Shown here in pieces: positions 15,818 to 26,400 of a stretch of DNA of 38,383 nucleotides. Position 1 is the first letter of the stretch. Each line of letters starts with the position of its first letter. The position numbers and the translations under genes are program-made. The notes under the pieces were generated by a model. It saw only the letters and a list, made by a program, of their open reading frames with translations. It ran no database searches and had not been told where the DNA came from. This stretch comes from a virus. The stretch covers positions 1 through 38,383 of the IMG/VR virus record IMGVR_UViG_3300045885_000312, one strand, 5' to 3'.

Positions 15818-18800
15818 ATGGCACTGATTGGCTCACTCGTTGTCTCGCTCGTGGCACGGACTGCCGAATTTGAGCGCGGGTTGAACCGTGCCCGGCAACA
15901 AGTCCAGACAACCGCCTCAAGCATTCGCGGGGTCAGTGCCGGCATGGCGGCCTCGTTTGGCGCGGTCAGCGCGGCGATAGGGGCCATTGCGGCCAATCGT
16001 GGCTTGCAAGAGATTATCCGCGTTGGCACGGCGATGGAAGGCACCAGAGCTGCCTTCCAGGCGATTACGGGCTCTGCGGAAGCGGCACGGGCCGAACTGG
16101 CCTTTGTGAGCCAGGTCTCACAAACACTGGCGACTGACTTACTCACCAGTACCAAGGCGTACCAGAGCATTGCCGCTGCAGCACGGGGTACGGCGTTGGA
16201 AGGCAAAGCCACGCGCGACATTTTCCTGGGTGTGTCGCAAGCGGCACGCGTCCTGCAACTCTCGGGCGAAGAGGTGTCAGGGGTACTCAATGCGGTCTCG
16301 CAGATCATGAGCAAGGGCACCGTGAGTAGTGAAGAGCTCCGTGGGCAGATTGGCGAGCGCTTACCAGGGGCCTTTAACATTGCCGCACGAGCGATCGGTG
16401 TCACCACGAAAGAGCTGTCAGACATGCTGGAGCAGGGACGCATCCTCTCCGCAGATTTCCTCCCCAAGTTTGCTGCCCAACTCCAGAAAGAGTTTGCCGG
16501 GGGGGTCGAAAAGGCGACACAAACGGCGGGAGCTGCCTTTCAACGGGCTGCCAATGATATTACCGCCATGGCCGCGGCGTTGGCGGATTCAGGCTTATTG
16601 CGCTGGCTCGCGAACGCTACCGAGGGGTTTACGAAACTGGCGGCTGAAGCAGTGGGGGCCTCTCGCACGACACGGAGAGCCCTGGCTGAAATTCAGACGC
16701 AGGCACCAGGAGCCTCAGAGGCCAGTCAACGCCGCTTTGTCGAACTGGCTGAAGAGCGGCAACGCGCGACACGCCGCATTCAGGAGATTGAGGACAGCAT
16801 TGCGCGCTCCACCATTGGCGGGGTGTACTTTGGCATCGATATGAAGCAGCGGCAACAACAGATTGCCGCCATTAAAGAGCAGATTCGGGAAATTGACCGG
16901 CTGAGTGCTGCACTCCTGGAGAATCAGCGCCAACTCGAACAAACCGCTGCACGCGAAACCATTGCCGAAGTCCCAACACAAGGCGTCTTTGATGCCGAAA
17001 TCGCCAATGTCAGAAAGCGCGTGGACGAACTCCGGAAAGCGATGGACGACATCCGGCGGCAAGGGGAATTGGGCATGCCGGGCCTGGATGTGGCCGCAGA
17101 ACAAAGCAAAGTCCTGCTCAAGGGCTTGCAGGACATTACCGAAGAACTCGCTAAGCAGCCCGGCCTCGTTGCCAATCTCCCCAAGGGCATTCAGGATACC
17201 TTGAGCGCCGCACGGCTCGATGTCGTCAAACAGACGATTACGGATATTACTGCACGGTCGAACGAGTTGCGTACGTCGGTACGCGATTGGAAAGACCCGC
17301 TGGAGCAGAATAGGGCCGAGCTCAACTTTATCGAGCAGCAACTCGACAAGCTCGTTGACACGTTTGGCGTCATGCGGGAAGGGCAAAAAGTCCTGGATCT
17401 GACCGATGCGCCGGAAACCGCACGTCAGGTGCAGGCGCTGATTCAGCGGGTGCAGGAATTGCGCCAAGGATTGCTCGATGTCAAGGAAGCCCGGAAGCAG
17501 GACCGTGCGGAAGAAGCCGCGGCCAGGCGTGAAGCTGAGCAAGCTGAGCGCTTCATGGAATCCCTCCGAGCCGAAGCGAAATTGCGGGCTGATGCGTTGC
17601 AGATTCGGGACCGGGAATCTGTGGCCAGTCAACGCCAGATCGCTCTCATGGAACTGGAAGCCAACATCCGTGAACGAGGCATTACGCTTAGCGCGGAGCA
17701 ACGAGCTGAGGCTGAGAAGCTTGTGCAGGCTACGGCGACATCGATCGCTGCCTTGGAAGCGATGCCCCTGCGGCAAGAAGCCATGCAGGCACAAGCGGAA
17801 GCCCAGCGGAACCTGCTCACCAGCATGGCACAGGAAATCAATCTGCGGGGGCAACTGCTCGACATTCAGCGCTTGAGCGACACGGAACGGGACATTGCCG
17901 CACAGGCGTTGACGATGGAAGCCGAATTGACGGCGAATGGCGTGACGATTACCGAGCATTTACGGGCGGGTATCCGACAACTCGCCGCAGAGTATGTGCG
18001 GCTGGGCGGGGCTATCGAGGCGGTGAATGAGTCCAGAGCGATTGAGCAACGCTTTCAACAGTCGCGGACAGAGACCTTTACCGATCTCGCACGGGAACTG
18101 AATCATCTCACCGCGCTCGTCGATATCCAACGCAAGAACCGCGTGGAGCGGGAGCGTGAATTGATCGTGCTCCAGACGAAGCGGCAACTGGTAGGGCAGG
18201 TCAGCGCGGAAGAGGAAGCCGCACTACGCCAGTTTGCCACGGAGATGCAGCGACTCAATACGGACCTGCAACGGCGACATCCGTTGCGCGACTTTTTTGA
18301 GTCGACCGAGGATTTTTGGGTCAACATGGAAGACATCGGCGTGGAGGCGATTCAGGGGCTTGGCGATGCCTTGGAAGAATTTGCCAAGACGGGTAAGTTC
18401 TCGGTCAAAGATATGATCGATGATATCATCGGCCAACTCGCCAGGCTTGCGGCGGCCACGCTCGCCAGTGAGGCCTTCCGGCTCTTCCAACCGAAAGAAG
18501 GAGGAACCCCAAGTACCGCAACAACCTGGCTCAATACCGCATTAAGCCTTGCCGCTACTGCCCTGGGATCACGAACGAACTCCGCCGCAACGCCATCCAG
18601 TTCTGGGACGCCGTCCGGGTATGGCGATGCCACGCTGATTCCCCATCGCGGCGGCATTATCGGCAGAGATACTTTTCCCCGTATCGCGCTGCCCTCAGCG
18701 GTCTTTACGCATGCGCAACGCTTTGCCATGGGCGGCCTGATCATGAGTCGTGGGGGCGATAATGTTCCCGCCTTGCTCCAGACGGGCGAGCGGGTCTTGA

Positions 18801-19039
18801 ATCGTCAGGAAACTTCCCGTTTAGCCCAATTAGAGCAGGCGATACAACTGGCCAGACAGGTACGCCAGGAGCAGATGGAGCCGCAACAGGGGCATACGTT
18901 TAACCTGGTCTTCCCCAATGTGGCGACGCGGCAGGATGCGGACGCATTACGCCGCAGTGCCAGCCAGGTCCAGAACCAAATTATTACGGCGGTTGAGCGC
19001 AGCAGGGCACGCAACAACATTCCCTCTTCTACGAGGTGA
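15818..19039 (+). CDS. Tape measure protein
   Basis: The 1073-aa protein has the N-terminal ALIGSLVVSLVARTAEFERGLNRARQQV and the QIMSKGTVSSEELRGQIGERLPGAFNIAARA region of the tape-measure N-terminal domain (tape_meas_nterm). Residues 300-800 are long charged helices of coiled-coil type. The C-terminal part has FAMGGLIMSRGGDNVPALLQTGERVLN, a common end module. It sets tail length; at about 1.5 angstrom per residue the tail would be near 160 nm. A short hydrophobic stretch near residues 40-60 may be inserted in the host membrane. It is clearly a siphovirus protein. Confidence 0.95.
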   Translation: MALIGSLVVSLVARTAEFERGLNRARQQVQTTASSIRGVSAGMAASFGAVSAAIGAIAANRGLQEIIRVGTAMEGTRAAFQAITGSAEAARAELAFVSQVSQTLATDLLTSTKAYQSIAAAARGTALEGKATRDIFLGVSQAARVLQLSGEEVSGVLNAVSQIMSKGTVSSEELRGQIGERLPGAFNIAARAIGVTTKELSDMLEQGRILSADFLPKFAAQLQKEFAGGVEKATQTAGAAFQRAANDITAMAAALADSGLLRWLANATEGFTKLAAEAVGASRTTRRALAEIQTQAPGASEASQRRFVELAEERQRATRRIQEIEDSIARSTIGGVYFGIDMKQRQQQIAAIKEQIREIDRLSAALLENQRQLEQTAARETIAEVPTQGVFDAEIANVRKRVDELRKAMDDIRRQGELGMPGLDVAAEQSKVLLKGLQDITEELAKQPGLVANLPKGIQDTLSAARLDVVKQTITDITARSNELRTSVRDWKDPLEQNRAELNFIEQQLDKLVDTFGVMREGQKVLDLTDAPETARQVQALIQRVQELRQGLLDVKEARKQDRAEEAAARREAEQAERFMESLRAEAKLRADALQIRDRESVASQRQIALMELEANIRERGITLSAEQRAEAEKLVQATATSIAALEAMPLRQEAMQAQAEAQRNLLTSMAQEINLRGQLLDIQRLSDTERDIAAQALTMEAELTANGVTITEHLRAGIRQLAAEYVRLGGAIEAVNESRAIEQRFQQSRTETFTDLARELNHLTALVDIQRKNRVERERELIVLQTKRQLVGQVSAEEEAALRQFATEMQRLNTDLQRRHPLRDFFESTEDFWVNMEDIGVEAIQGLGDALEEFAKTGKFSVKDMIDDIIGQLARLAAATLASEAFRLFQPKEGGTPSTATTWLNTALSLAATALGSRTNSAATPSSSGTPSGYGDATLIPHRGGIIGRDTFPRIALPSAVFTHAQRFAMGGLIMSRGGDNVPALLQTGERVLNRQETSRLAQLEQAIQLARQVRQEQMEPQQGHTFNLVFPNVATRQDADALRRSASQVQNQIITAVERSRARNNIPSSTR

Positions 19040-19042
19040 GGC

Positions 19043-19315
19043 ATGTTTGATCGCTTTACGAATCCCATCGTCTTCCCTGATGGCTGGCGCTTAGTCATCG
19101 AGCGCTACGCCATGCAGAGCATCTACCATGTCGAGTTGCACGGGATTATGGTGCCTCCGGTGCAGGAAGAAACGGTCCTCCCAGAAACCGCTACGGCTGA
19201 ATATGAGCTGAGCCACGAAACCTTAGCCCCTGCACCTGCCTTGACGCGAGAAGAGTTGCGGGGATGTGTCGTGATATCTGGAGTGGCGGCACGTGACCGT
19301 GAAGAGGAGGGCTGA
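19043..19315 (+). CDS. Small tail-module hypothetical protein
   Basis: The 90-aa product has no recognised family. It begins MFDRFTNPIVFPDGWRLVIERYAMQSIYHVE and ends in a charged tail. GAGGTGAGG precedes the ATG and the gene overlaps the next by one base. It lies between tape measure and the DUF2460-like protein, where small minor tail proteins often occur. Confidence 0.65.
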   Translation: MFDRFTNPIVFPDGWRLVIERYAMQSIYHVELHGIMVPPVQEETVLPETATAEYELSHETLAPAPALTREELRGCVVISGVAARDREEEG

Positions 19316-21840
19316 TGCCTCTAGCGCACTTCCATGATGTCGATTTCCCTCTGCCAGTCCGCGAAGGGTTGCGCTGTCGCTTGCGTTGTCTGACCGAAGT
19401 TGCGACAACGCGGAATCATTCCGAGCAACGCCATTGTGCCTGGTTTGATCCCCTGTGGGAAATTGATCTGGAACCCGTCATTGAGGATCAGGAGGATTTT
19501 GACGTCATTGTCGCGTTCTGGCGCGCACGGAAAGGCGCGTCCTTTCGCTTTCGTCACCCAATCGATCAGACGGCCACTGATGTCCAGATCGGCACCGGAG
19601 GAGCAGGCGTTACGCAATTCCAACTCCTCCAGACGTACACCTCGGGCTTTGTCGGCGATACCTATACTGCCCAACGCATTGTCCATCTTCCGCTGGCCTC
19701 TACGGTCAGTGTCACCGTGAATGACACGGTGACCACAGCCTACACGCTTGATGCGGAGACCGGCGTTGTCACGTTCGATGACGCGCCAGCGTTCGGGGTG
19801 ATTATCCGCTGGAGTGGCACGTATGACCTCCCCATGCGCTTTGCGGCACAAGAAATGCCGACAGATCTCGTGCAAATAGACCGCTTTGCGAATGCGTTGA
19901 CCCTCGTTGAAGATCGCGGCAGCGCGGCTGTGACGCCTGGTGTTGCGGAAGAGACGATCCCGCTGACGGTGGTCTCCCGCCTCCCGTTCGAACTGGCTGA
20001 GGGCTCGCTCTTCGGTCCTGTCCATCGCCTCCTGGTGTTATCCGGGGAGGATGAAGTGACCGAGCGCATTGATGTCGAAGCCGGCACACGCTTGACCGCC
20101 GTCGTTGGCTATCGCTCTCGTCCCTGGACAGACATCCAATGTCTCCTGGCATTTTTTTGGGGCAGACGAGGCCGGTATGCCTCCTTCCAGGTCCATGACC
20201 CGAGTGATTACACTGCGCTGACTGCCACACTGTCTGGGGTTGGCACGGGCACGGCAACCATGTTTCCTGTCCGCAAAGCCTATAGCTCGGGAGCTACCAC
20301 GGAGTATCGCCGCATCTATCGCCCGGTGAGTGCCGTCCAGGTGTATCTTGATGGGGTGCTGCAAACCAGTGGCTACACGCTGAATACGACACGCGGGGAG
20401 ATTACCTTTACGACGCCTCCTGCCAACGGCGTTGAAGTGGCCGCCATCTGCGAGATGTTTGATACGCTGGTGCGCTTTGATACGGACACCCTGGATATTA
20501 CGTTGGACACGCCACACACCGCCTCGATTACTGGACTCGAATTGCTTGCGGTGACCGATGAACCCGTTGCGTTGGCGTATCAGTCCGGCCAGGTCGGGCG
20601 CCTCGTGGCCTCGGTAGCAGGCTGTGGCGTCCCAGGCTTTGCCCCCCCTGCTCCTGTGCCGCTCGCTCTGGAATTTGGCCATAGCACAGGGCCTGGCACC
20701 AATACCCTGCAATTTCGTCTGGGCAACGAAGGCAGTTTAGACTTCTATCGCCTGTTGAACGGGATCAATCTGTTTACGGCGGGCATTGTCTTCAGTCATG
20801 CCAGCGCGGGGGTCTTGATCGATCTCGGAGGGCCAGATAATTTAGGGCCGCCTGAAGGCGGCTCGCCGCCGTGGGGTGGGCCGCGCTTTGCGCCGTGGTT
20901 TCGTCTCGGGCTCGCTGCCAGCGATACCGATCTCGGCCTTGCCGCTGTGCCCGTCAGTTCATCACATCTCACGGTGTATGGCAGGGCGGGCAGTGGGGGT
21001 TCGTTGCCCTATATCCAGGGTGATCCCTGTGACCCATTCAGCCGCGCTGCTGGAAATGATTCGGCAACTGCCTCAGATAATCTGGGGGTCATTACCGGCA
21101 AAGATGGCAACGAATTGGGGCCGATGGTTGGCGGGGTTGTGCCTGATGTCATGGTCTTGATTGTCTCGATTTGTGTTGCTACTGCGACACTGTATTGCTC
21201 AGGCTCCCAGTACGGCAAGACCATTCTTTCCCCGAATCCACTCACCCCAACGTGGTTTGAATTTTACAATATCAACGATGATGGTGCAGGATGTTGGGTC
21301 GTGACCCGTGGCCCTACTCCTATTTGGATTCGCCAACAAAATCAAGCAACCTGGTTACGTGAGGCCGTGGTCGGGGGCTGGCGCGCAGATAATTATGTGT
21401 CATATGCCGGCGGGGGCAAGTTTTACCTGTACGAACTCCTGTTACAACGCAATCTCCTGACTGTGCCGCTCTTTGGTGGCTTTACAGGCACACCACCTCC
21501 TGGTGCAGATGCCACGATTCTGGCCATCCATCAAGCGATGCTGCGCTATTTTTTGTTTCGCTATCAACTCGGGGTACTCCCGACCTATACCGGGGAAGGC
21601 GTCCTGGCCCATTGGACCAATGATACGTTACAGGGGAGTCCAGATGCCGTGATGTCTGCGCCCTGGGTGAGTAGTCAGGGCGGCATGCAGCTCGTGAATA
21701 CGGCCGTGGGCTTGACCACCAGTTCGCCAGTGCTCCGTGTTGTGCCGAAACCGGCGATTGCTCTGGAGCGTGATCTCCGGCTGTTTAACGGGTCCTCCGT
21801 ACTCACAGGGAAGCCGTTAACGACACCAGTCGGGGGCTAG
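19315..21840 (+). CDS. Distal/minor tail protein with two DUF2460-like domains and a large C-terminal extension
   Basis: The 841-aa protein contains two copies of a DUF2460-like domain. The first (about 1-230) has the FHDVDFPLPVREG start, FWRARKGASFRFRHPIDQ and RFAAQEMPTDLVQID. The second (about 235-430) repeats FFWGRRGRYASFQVHDPSDY, FPVRKAYSSG and LVRFDTDTLDI. A single copy is normal for the GTA gp12-like family. Residues about 450-841 form a separate beta-rich region, possibly a receptor or sugar-binding part. It precedes the DUF2163, NlpC and tail-tip genes in the standard order. GAGGAGG precedes the ATG. Confidence 0.85.
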   Translation: MPLAHFHDVDFPLPVREGLRCRLRCLTEVATTRNHSEQRHCAWFDPLWEIDLEPVIEDQEDFDVIVAFWRARKGASFRFRHPIDQTATDVQIGTGGAGVTQFQLLQTYTSGFVGDTYTAQRIVHLPLASTVSVTVNDTVTTAYTLDAETGVVTFDDAPAFGVIIRWSGTYDLPMRFAAQEMPTDLVQIDRFANALTLVEDRGSAAVTPGVAEETIPLTVVSRLPFELAEGSLFGPVHRLLVLSGEDEVTERIDVEAGTRLTAVVGYRSRPWTDIQCLLAFFWGRRGRYASFQVHDPSDYTALTATLSGVGTGTATMFPVRKAYSSGATTEYRRIYRPVSAVQVYLDGVLQTSGYTLNTTRGEITFTTPPANGVEVAAICEMFDTLVRFDTDTLDITLDTPHTASITGLELLAVTDEPVALAYQSGQVGRLVASVAGCGVPGFAPPAPVPLALEFGHSTGPGTNTLQFRLGNEGSLDFYRLLNGINLFTAGIVFSHASAGVLIDLGGPDNLGPPEGGSPPWGGPRFAPWFRLGLAASDTDLGLAAVPVSSSHLTVYGRAGSGGSLPYIQGDPCDPFSRAAGNDSATASDNLGVITGKDGNELGPMVGGVVPDVMVLIVSICVATATLYCSGSQYGKTILSPNPLTPTWFEFYNINDDGAGCWVVTRGPTPIWIRQQNQATWLREAVVGGWRADNYVSYAGGGKFYLYELLLQRNLLTVPLFGGFTGTPPPGADATILAIHQAMLRYFLFRYQLGVLPTYTGEGVLAHWTNDTLQGSPDAVMSAPWVSSQGGMQLVNTAVGLTTSSPVLRVVPKPAIALERDLRLFNGSSVLTGKPLTTPVGG

Positions 21841-21841
21841 C

Positions 21842-22942
21842 ATGAAAGATGTCCCTGCTCTTTTGCAAACCGTGCTCGCTGCCACCGGCAACACGCTGGC
21901 ACGATGCTGGCAAATTGTCACCAGGCGGGGCGAGGTCTTGGGATTTACCAAGCATACGCGCAACCTGGTCGTGGAAGGGATCACCTATCAATCGCTCTGG
22001 GGCATTCGAGAAGCCGCGATTGAAACAGGCGAAGGGTTTGCCGTAGGGAATCAAGACCTGTCGCTGTTTCTCAGCAAACTGGATGAGCAAGACATCGATG
22101 GCGGGCGCTATGATCAGGCACGGATCAGTGCCTTTGATGTCGATGTGCAGCAGCCTGACTCCGGCATCATTCCGCATAAAGTGGGGTTGCTTGGCAACAT
22201 CACCCGCGCTGATGGTGTGGCCACCTTAGAAATACGGGGGCCAACGCAAATGCTGCAAACCAAGATCGGGGAACTGTACACCACAGGATGCCCGGTGAAG
22301 CTGGGCAGTCCACGCTGTGGCGTCGAACTGCACGACACCGGCTTCACGTATACCTGGACTGTGACTGTGGCCACAGACACCCTCGAAGCGCCTCAGACCT
22401 TACTCGATGTGCAGGGTTTTCGGCCAGGCCAGGTCATTGAGCTCATTGGCACGGCGACGAATGACGGCATCTATGTCCTGGCCACAGTCAGCGGCGATAC
22501 CATGACCATTACCGGGACGTTCCCCGGTACAGATGAGACGCTGCTTGCCACAGTGGTACGCCGCAATGGCTTCGTGTATCAGGCCGTAGTCGATAGTGTG
22601 GACGTGCTCTCACCGCGGCGGATTTTTACTGTTGAACCGTTGTTGGATGCGCAAGGCAATCCTCCTGCAGCCAACACATTTCAGGAGGGCAATGTCGTGT
22701 GGGTCACCGGGGCGAATGTCGGGGCCATCGCTAAAAATATCCGCTCGCATGCGGGCCTCACCATGACGCTGTATGACGAATTGGCCTTTGACATCGTGCC
22801 GGGGGATACGTGTGTCCTGGAAGTCGGGTGCAATAAGCTGGTACAGACCTGTATCGGGACATTCGACAACTTCATCAACTACCAGGGCTTTCCCTACGTG
22901 CCAACGCCTGAACAAATCTTTGATAGTCCGGTGAGTGGCTAA
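21842..22942 (+). CDS. Tail hub protein (DUF2163 / Phage_BR0599)
   Basis: This 366-aa protein matches the GTA gp13-like DUF2163 family: FTKHTRNLVVEGITYQS, a central GTFP domain, and the cysteine motif CPVKLGSPRCGVEL together with GDTCVLEVGCNKLVQTC and NYQGFPYVP near the end. These cysteines in related hub proteins can hold an iron-sulfur cluster, as proposed also for lambda L. It joins the tube to the tail tip. It lies immediately after the doubled DUF2460 gene and before NlpC/P60. Confidence 0.9.
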   Translation: MKDVPALLQTVLAATGNTLARCWQIVTRRGEVLGFTKHTRNLVVEGITYQSLWGIREAAIETGEGFAVGNQDLSLFLSKLDEQDIDGGRYDQARISAFDVDVQQPDSGIIPHKVGLLGNITRADGVATLEIRGPTQMLQTKIGELYTTGCPVKLGSPRCGVELHDTGFTYTWTVTVATDTLEAPQTLLDVQGFRPGQVIELIGTATNDGIYVLATVSGDTMTITGTFPGTDETLLATVVRRNGFVYQAVVDSVDVLSPRRIFTVEPLLDAQGNPPAANTFQEGNVVWVTGANVGAIAKNIRSHAGLTMTLYDELAFDIVPGDTCVLEVGCNKLVQTCIGTFDNFINYQGFPYVPTPEQIFDSPVSG

Positions 22943-22943
22943 C

Positions 22944-23408
22944 ATGGTGACACGTCAGGACATCATCACCGAGGCATTGACCTGGCTGGATACCCCCTGG
23001 CAACACGGGCAAGGGGTGAAGGGTGTCGGTTGTGACTGTGTGCATCTCCCGCTCCGTGTGGGGCAAGCGCTTGGGTTGATTGCTACAACGTATGTCCCTG
23101 AGCCCTACAGCCAGCAATGGCACCTGCACAAGCGGCGGGAGCAGGATGAGTTGCTGTTGACGATCCTGGCAGATTTCCCATTGGTAGCGATGCCTCTCGC
23201 CGAGCGGCAACCGGCGGACTTGCTGGTGTTTCGCTGGACGTTTCGCCAACCCTGCGCCCATATGGGTCTCTTGCTTCCAGGGGAGAAGGTCATTCACGCC
23301 CTGTGTGGCGAAAGCGTCAACCGGGTCGTGATCCAGCCGTTACAGGGACTCCGCAAGCGGCAGATGGCCTTTGTGTACCGCTTCACAGCCCTGGAGACGA
23401 TACCGTGA
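22944..23408 (+). CDS. NlpC/P60 tail peptidase
   Basis: The 154-aa product fits phage NlpC/P60 proteins: GVKGVGCDCVHL with probable catalytic Cys32, QPCAHMGLLLP with His106, and VIHAL with His118. It likely cuts peptidoglycan stem peptides during DNA entry or tail assembly (lambda K and GTA gp14 are comparable). ATG 22944 is preferred; a GTG nine bases upstream is in frame. The stop overlaps the tip gene start as GTGA. No other peptidoglycan hydrolase is evident, so a second role in lysis cannot be excluded. Confidence 0.88.
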   Translation: MVTRQDIITEALTWLDTPWQHGQGVKGVGCDCVHLPLRVGQALGLIATTYVPEPYSQQWHLHKRREQDELLLTILADFPLVAMPLAERQPADLLVFRWTFRQPCAHMGLLLPGEKVIHALCGESVNRVVIQPLQGLRKRQMAFVYRFTALETIP

Positions 23409-26400
23409 CTGCACGTCAGGGCGTCCAGATTGGCTTTGCCGCGGCTGGGCTGGCTGTCGGTGCGTATCTCGGCAATCCACAGCTTGGCCTGGCCATTGGC
23501 ACCGTTCTTGGTGCTGTTGTGGCGAATGTCGCCTTTCCGCTCGATGATATTATCAACAAACAGGACAATCTAGCTGATGTGCCGATTACCAGTGCGGCCA
23601 TCGGGCAAATGAAGCCCATCGTGTATGGGGTCTGGCCACTGGGAGGCAACATCATCTGGACCTATCCCAAGATTGCCATTGAGCATAGTGAGACGGTGGA
23701 CGGCGGGGGCAAAGGCGGCTTCGGAGGCCCAAAGACGGTCAACGTGACCACAACGTACCGCTGGCATGGCATGATTGCCCTCTGCGAAGGCCCCATCAGC
23801 CGCATTACGCGCATCTACACGGATGCCACGCTCATCTATGATGAGGCCCAACCCGAAGGCTGGACCGTCTCACGCGGCTTGCCCAATGGGGAGCCCGACA
23901 GTCCAGAAGAAAGCGTCACTCTCCCCGACACGATCATTTACGAGAAAGCCAACGCCGACAGCCTCACCAAGTTTACGCTGTTTCGTGGCACGGCGACGCA
24001 AGAGCCGTGGGCCTTCGCAGAAAGTCTCGAGGATGTCGGCGAAGGGCTCTTACCGGCCTATCGCCACACGGTGGTTGTCGGGGTGACGATGGACCTTGGC
24101 GTCACAGGGCGTGTGCCCAACTTGCGCTTTGAAGTGAGCACCACAGATGAGGCGTTGGGGGTGCCCTTCGCTGTCCATTGGCTCCCAGAGGAAAAAGCCC
24201 TGTGGTCCGTGTGGAAACAGAGTGTTGCTGATGTCTCTGGCGATGGCTTTGCCATACGCTATGATGCCACGAGTTTTATGCGCGAACGCTTTGTCTCGCT
24301 ACGTCCCAGCCTGGAGTCGCTCCCCCGCGGGACACGAGCGCCTGTCGCTACCACTGTCGGGCAAACCCTGGCAGGGCAGGATGCAGTTATGGTCCTGCGT
24401 CAAGACAGTTCCATGGCGGTCTTTGTGGGCAGTACGGGCAACGTGATTCATCGCCGCATCAATCCACTCACGACGGAGGAAGAAGAAGAACTCGGCACGC
24501 TCGGCCTCGATGGTGACCTTGCCGTGCGTCCCAATCTCCAAGACGGCAACCGTACCACGCTGCTCTATACTTTGTCCGACGTGCCAGCCCTCGGCCAAGT
24601 CGAGACGCACACCGGCACGGAGACGTACACCTTTCAGCGGCTCACCTTAGCAGGCACGCCGCATGCCGTGGTCTGGAATGAAGAGGAAACCTCAGCCTAC
24701 GTGTCCATTCCGGATGAGGGGATGGTGCAACGTATTACGGGGTATAGTCCGTTGACGGTTGCCGAGGCGATTGCCTGCGGTGAGGAGCCGACCACGCTCT
24801 TTGTCGCCAGTACGGGGCAATGCTGGGTGACAGCGCGGGGGAGTGCGGAGGTGTTTCGCTTCACGACGTCTGGCGATCTCTCCGCCGCGATCGCGGTGGG
24901 AGTGGCGCCGCACGATCTGACTGAGGCCTCTGATGGCTTCATCTGGGTTGCGAATACTGGCGAGCCGACGGTGTGTCGCATCAATCCTACCAGCCTGGCC
25001 GTGCAGACGTTCACGCTGCCTGCTGCGCCGGTTCGGGTGATGGGAGCCCTGGAGGATGGGGCCTGCTGGGTCATCTCGCATGCAGGACGCTGGGCCGCGT
25101 TGGTGAACGATGATGGCACCTATGCGCTGATGGCCCTGCCACGCGGGCCGAGCGATCTCACGGTGGATGAGTTTGGCAACTGTTGGGTTGTCTGCGAAAC
25201 CGCGCGCACGCTCGTCAAGGTCAACACGGAAGCTACCGAAATCCTCCAGGCCGAGAACGCCAACGCGCTCGCCTGTGTGGTGCGTGACGTGAATCTCCGG
25301 GCCGGCATGCCCGAAGAATGGATTGATGTCAGCGGCCTCGATGGCACACCCGTGCATTATGCGCTGTTTGGTGTGGCTGCAGCCTCACGTGCCCTGGAAG
25401 ACCTGGCCATGGCTTTTCAGTTCCTGGCCGTCGAGACCGCTACAGGCATCAAGTACCTGTTCAAAGGCGGTGCGCCAGTCGCCACGATTCACGAGTCGGC
25501 CACGCTCGTTGCTGCGCAGAATGAAGGGACATTGGCTATCGAACGGGCACAGCCGCAAGAGCTGCCGACCTCCGTCAATGTGGTGTATCGCTCGCCTCTG
25601 CGGCACTATCATACCGATGAGCAAACCAAAACCAAGCCGACGGATGGCCCCACTATCCCGGTGATTCAGCAGATTGCGCCAGCCTTTGATGACGCGCAGT
25701 ATGCCAAGGACCTGGCAGAAATCCTCCTCTATGAGCCCGTCTTTGCCCGCTATGCCGCCAAGCTGCAAGCGCCTCCCATGGCAGCACGGCTCGAACCAGG
25801 CGATCTCCTCACGATTCACACGGCCGCAGGCCAGACGTATGACGTCCGACTCCTCAAGAGTGCGCTTGGGACCGATAACCGCGTCGAATGGGACACGATC
25901 AGGCACCGGAGCTATCTCTACGAAGGCTTCCAGAGTCTCCCGGCAGAGGGCGATCCTGGTGAGGTCATCATTCCGCAACTGGCGCCTATCGAAGTGCATA
26001 TTGTCGAACCTGTACCGCTCCCAGACGAGACAGAAAGCACGCATCTCCTGTTTGCCCTGACCAAAAAGGCGACGACGCTCCAAAACGAACCACTACCGCT
26101 TGTGACCGTATATGAATCGACAGACAATGAAGCAACGTATAGCCCGGTCAAGGTCCTGGCACGGCAAGCAACGGTTGGCACCATCGCGACGGCATTACCC
26201 AATGGGGCAACGCACACCTGGGACCGGTCGATCATGGTGGAAGTCGTGTTAAGGCCTGGCAGTCCTGCCCTCACTGCAGCGACAGAAGCTGCACCACACT
26301 ATGCCATGATCGGCGAAGAATGCATCGCCTTCACGACACCAACGCTGGTCGGGGAACGTACCTATAACCTCTCGGTCATTCTCCGAGGAGCACAGGGCAG

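Noticed and set aside
16715-17959. Minus-strand 414-codon frame opposite the tape measure
   Set aside because: It is antisense to a clear coiled-coil tape measure and shows no independent start signal or domain.
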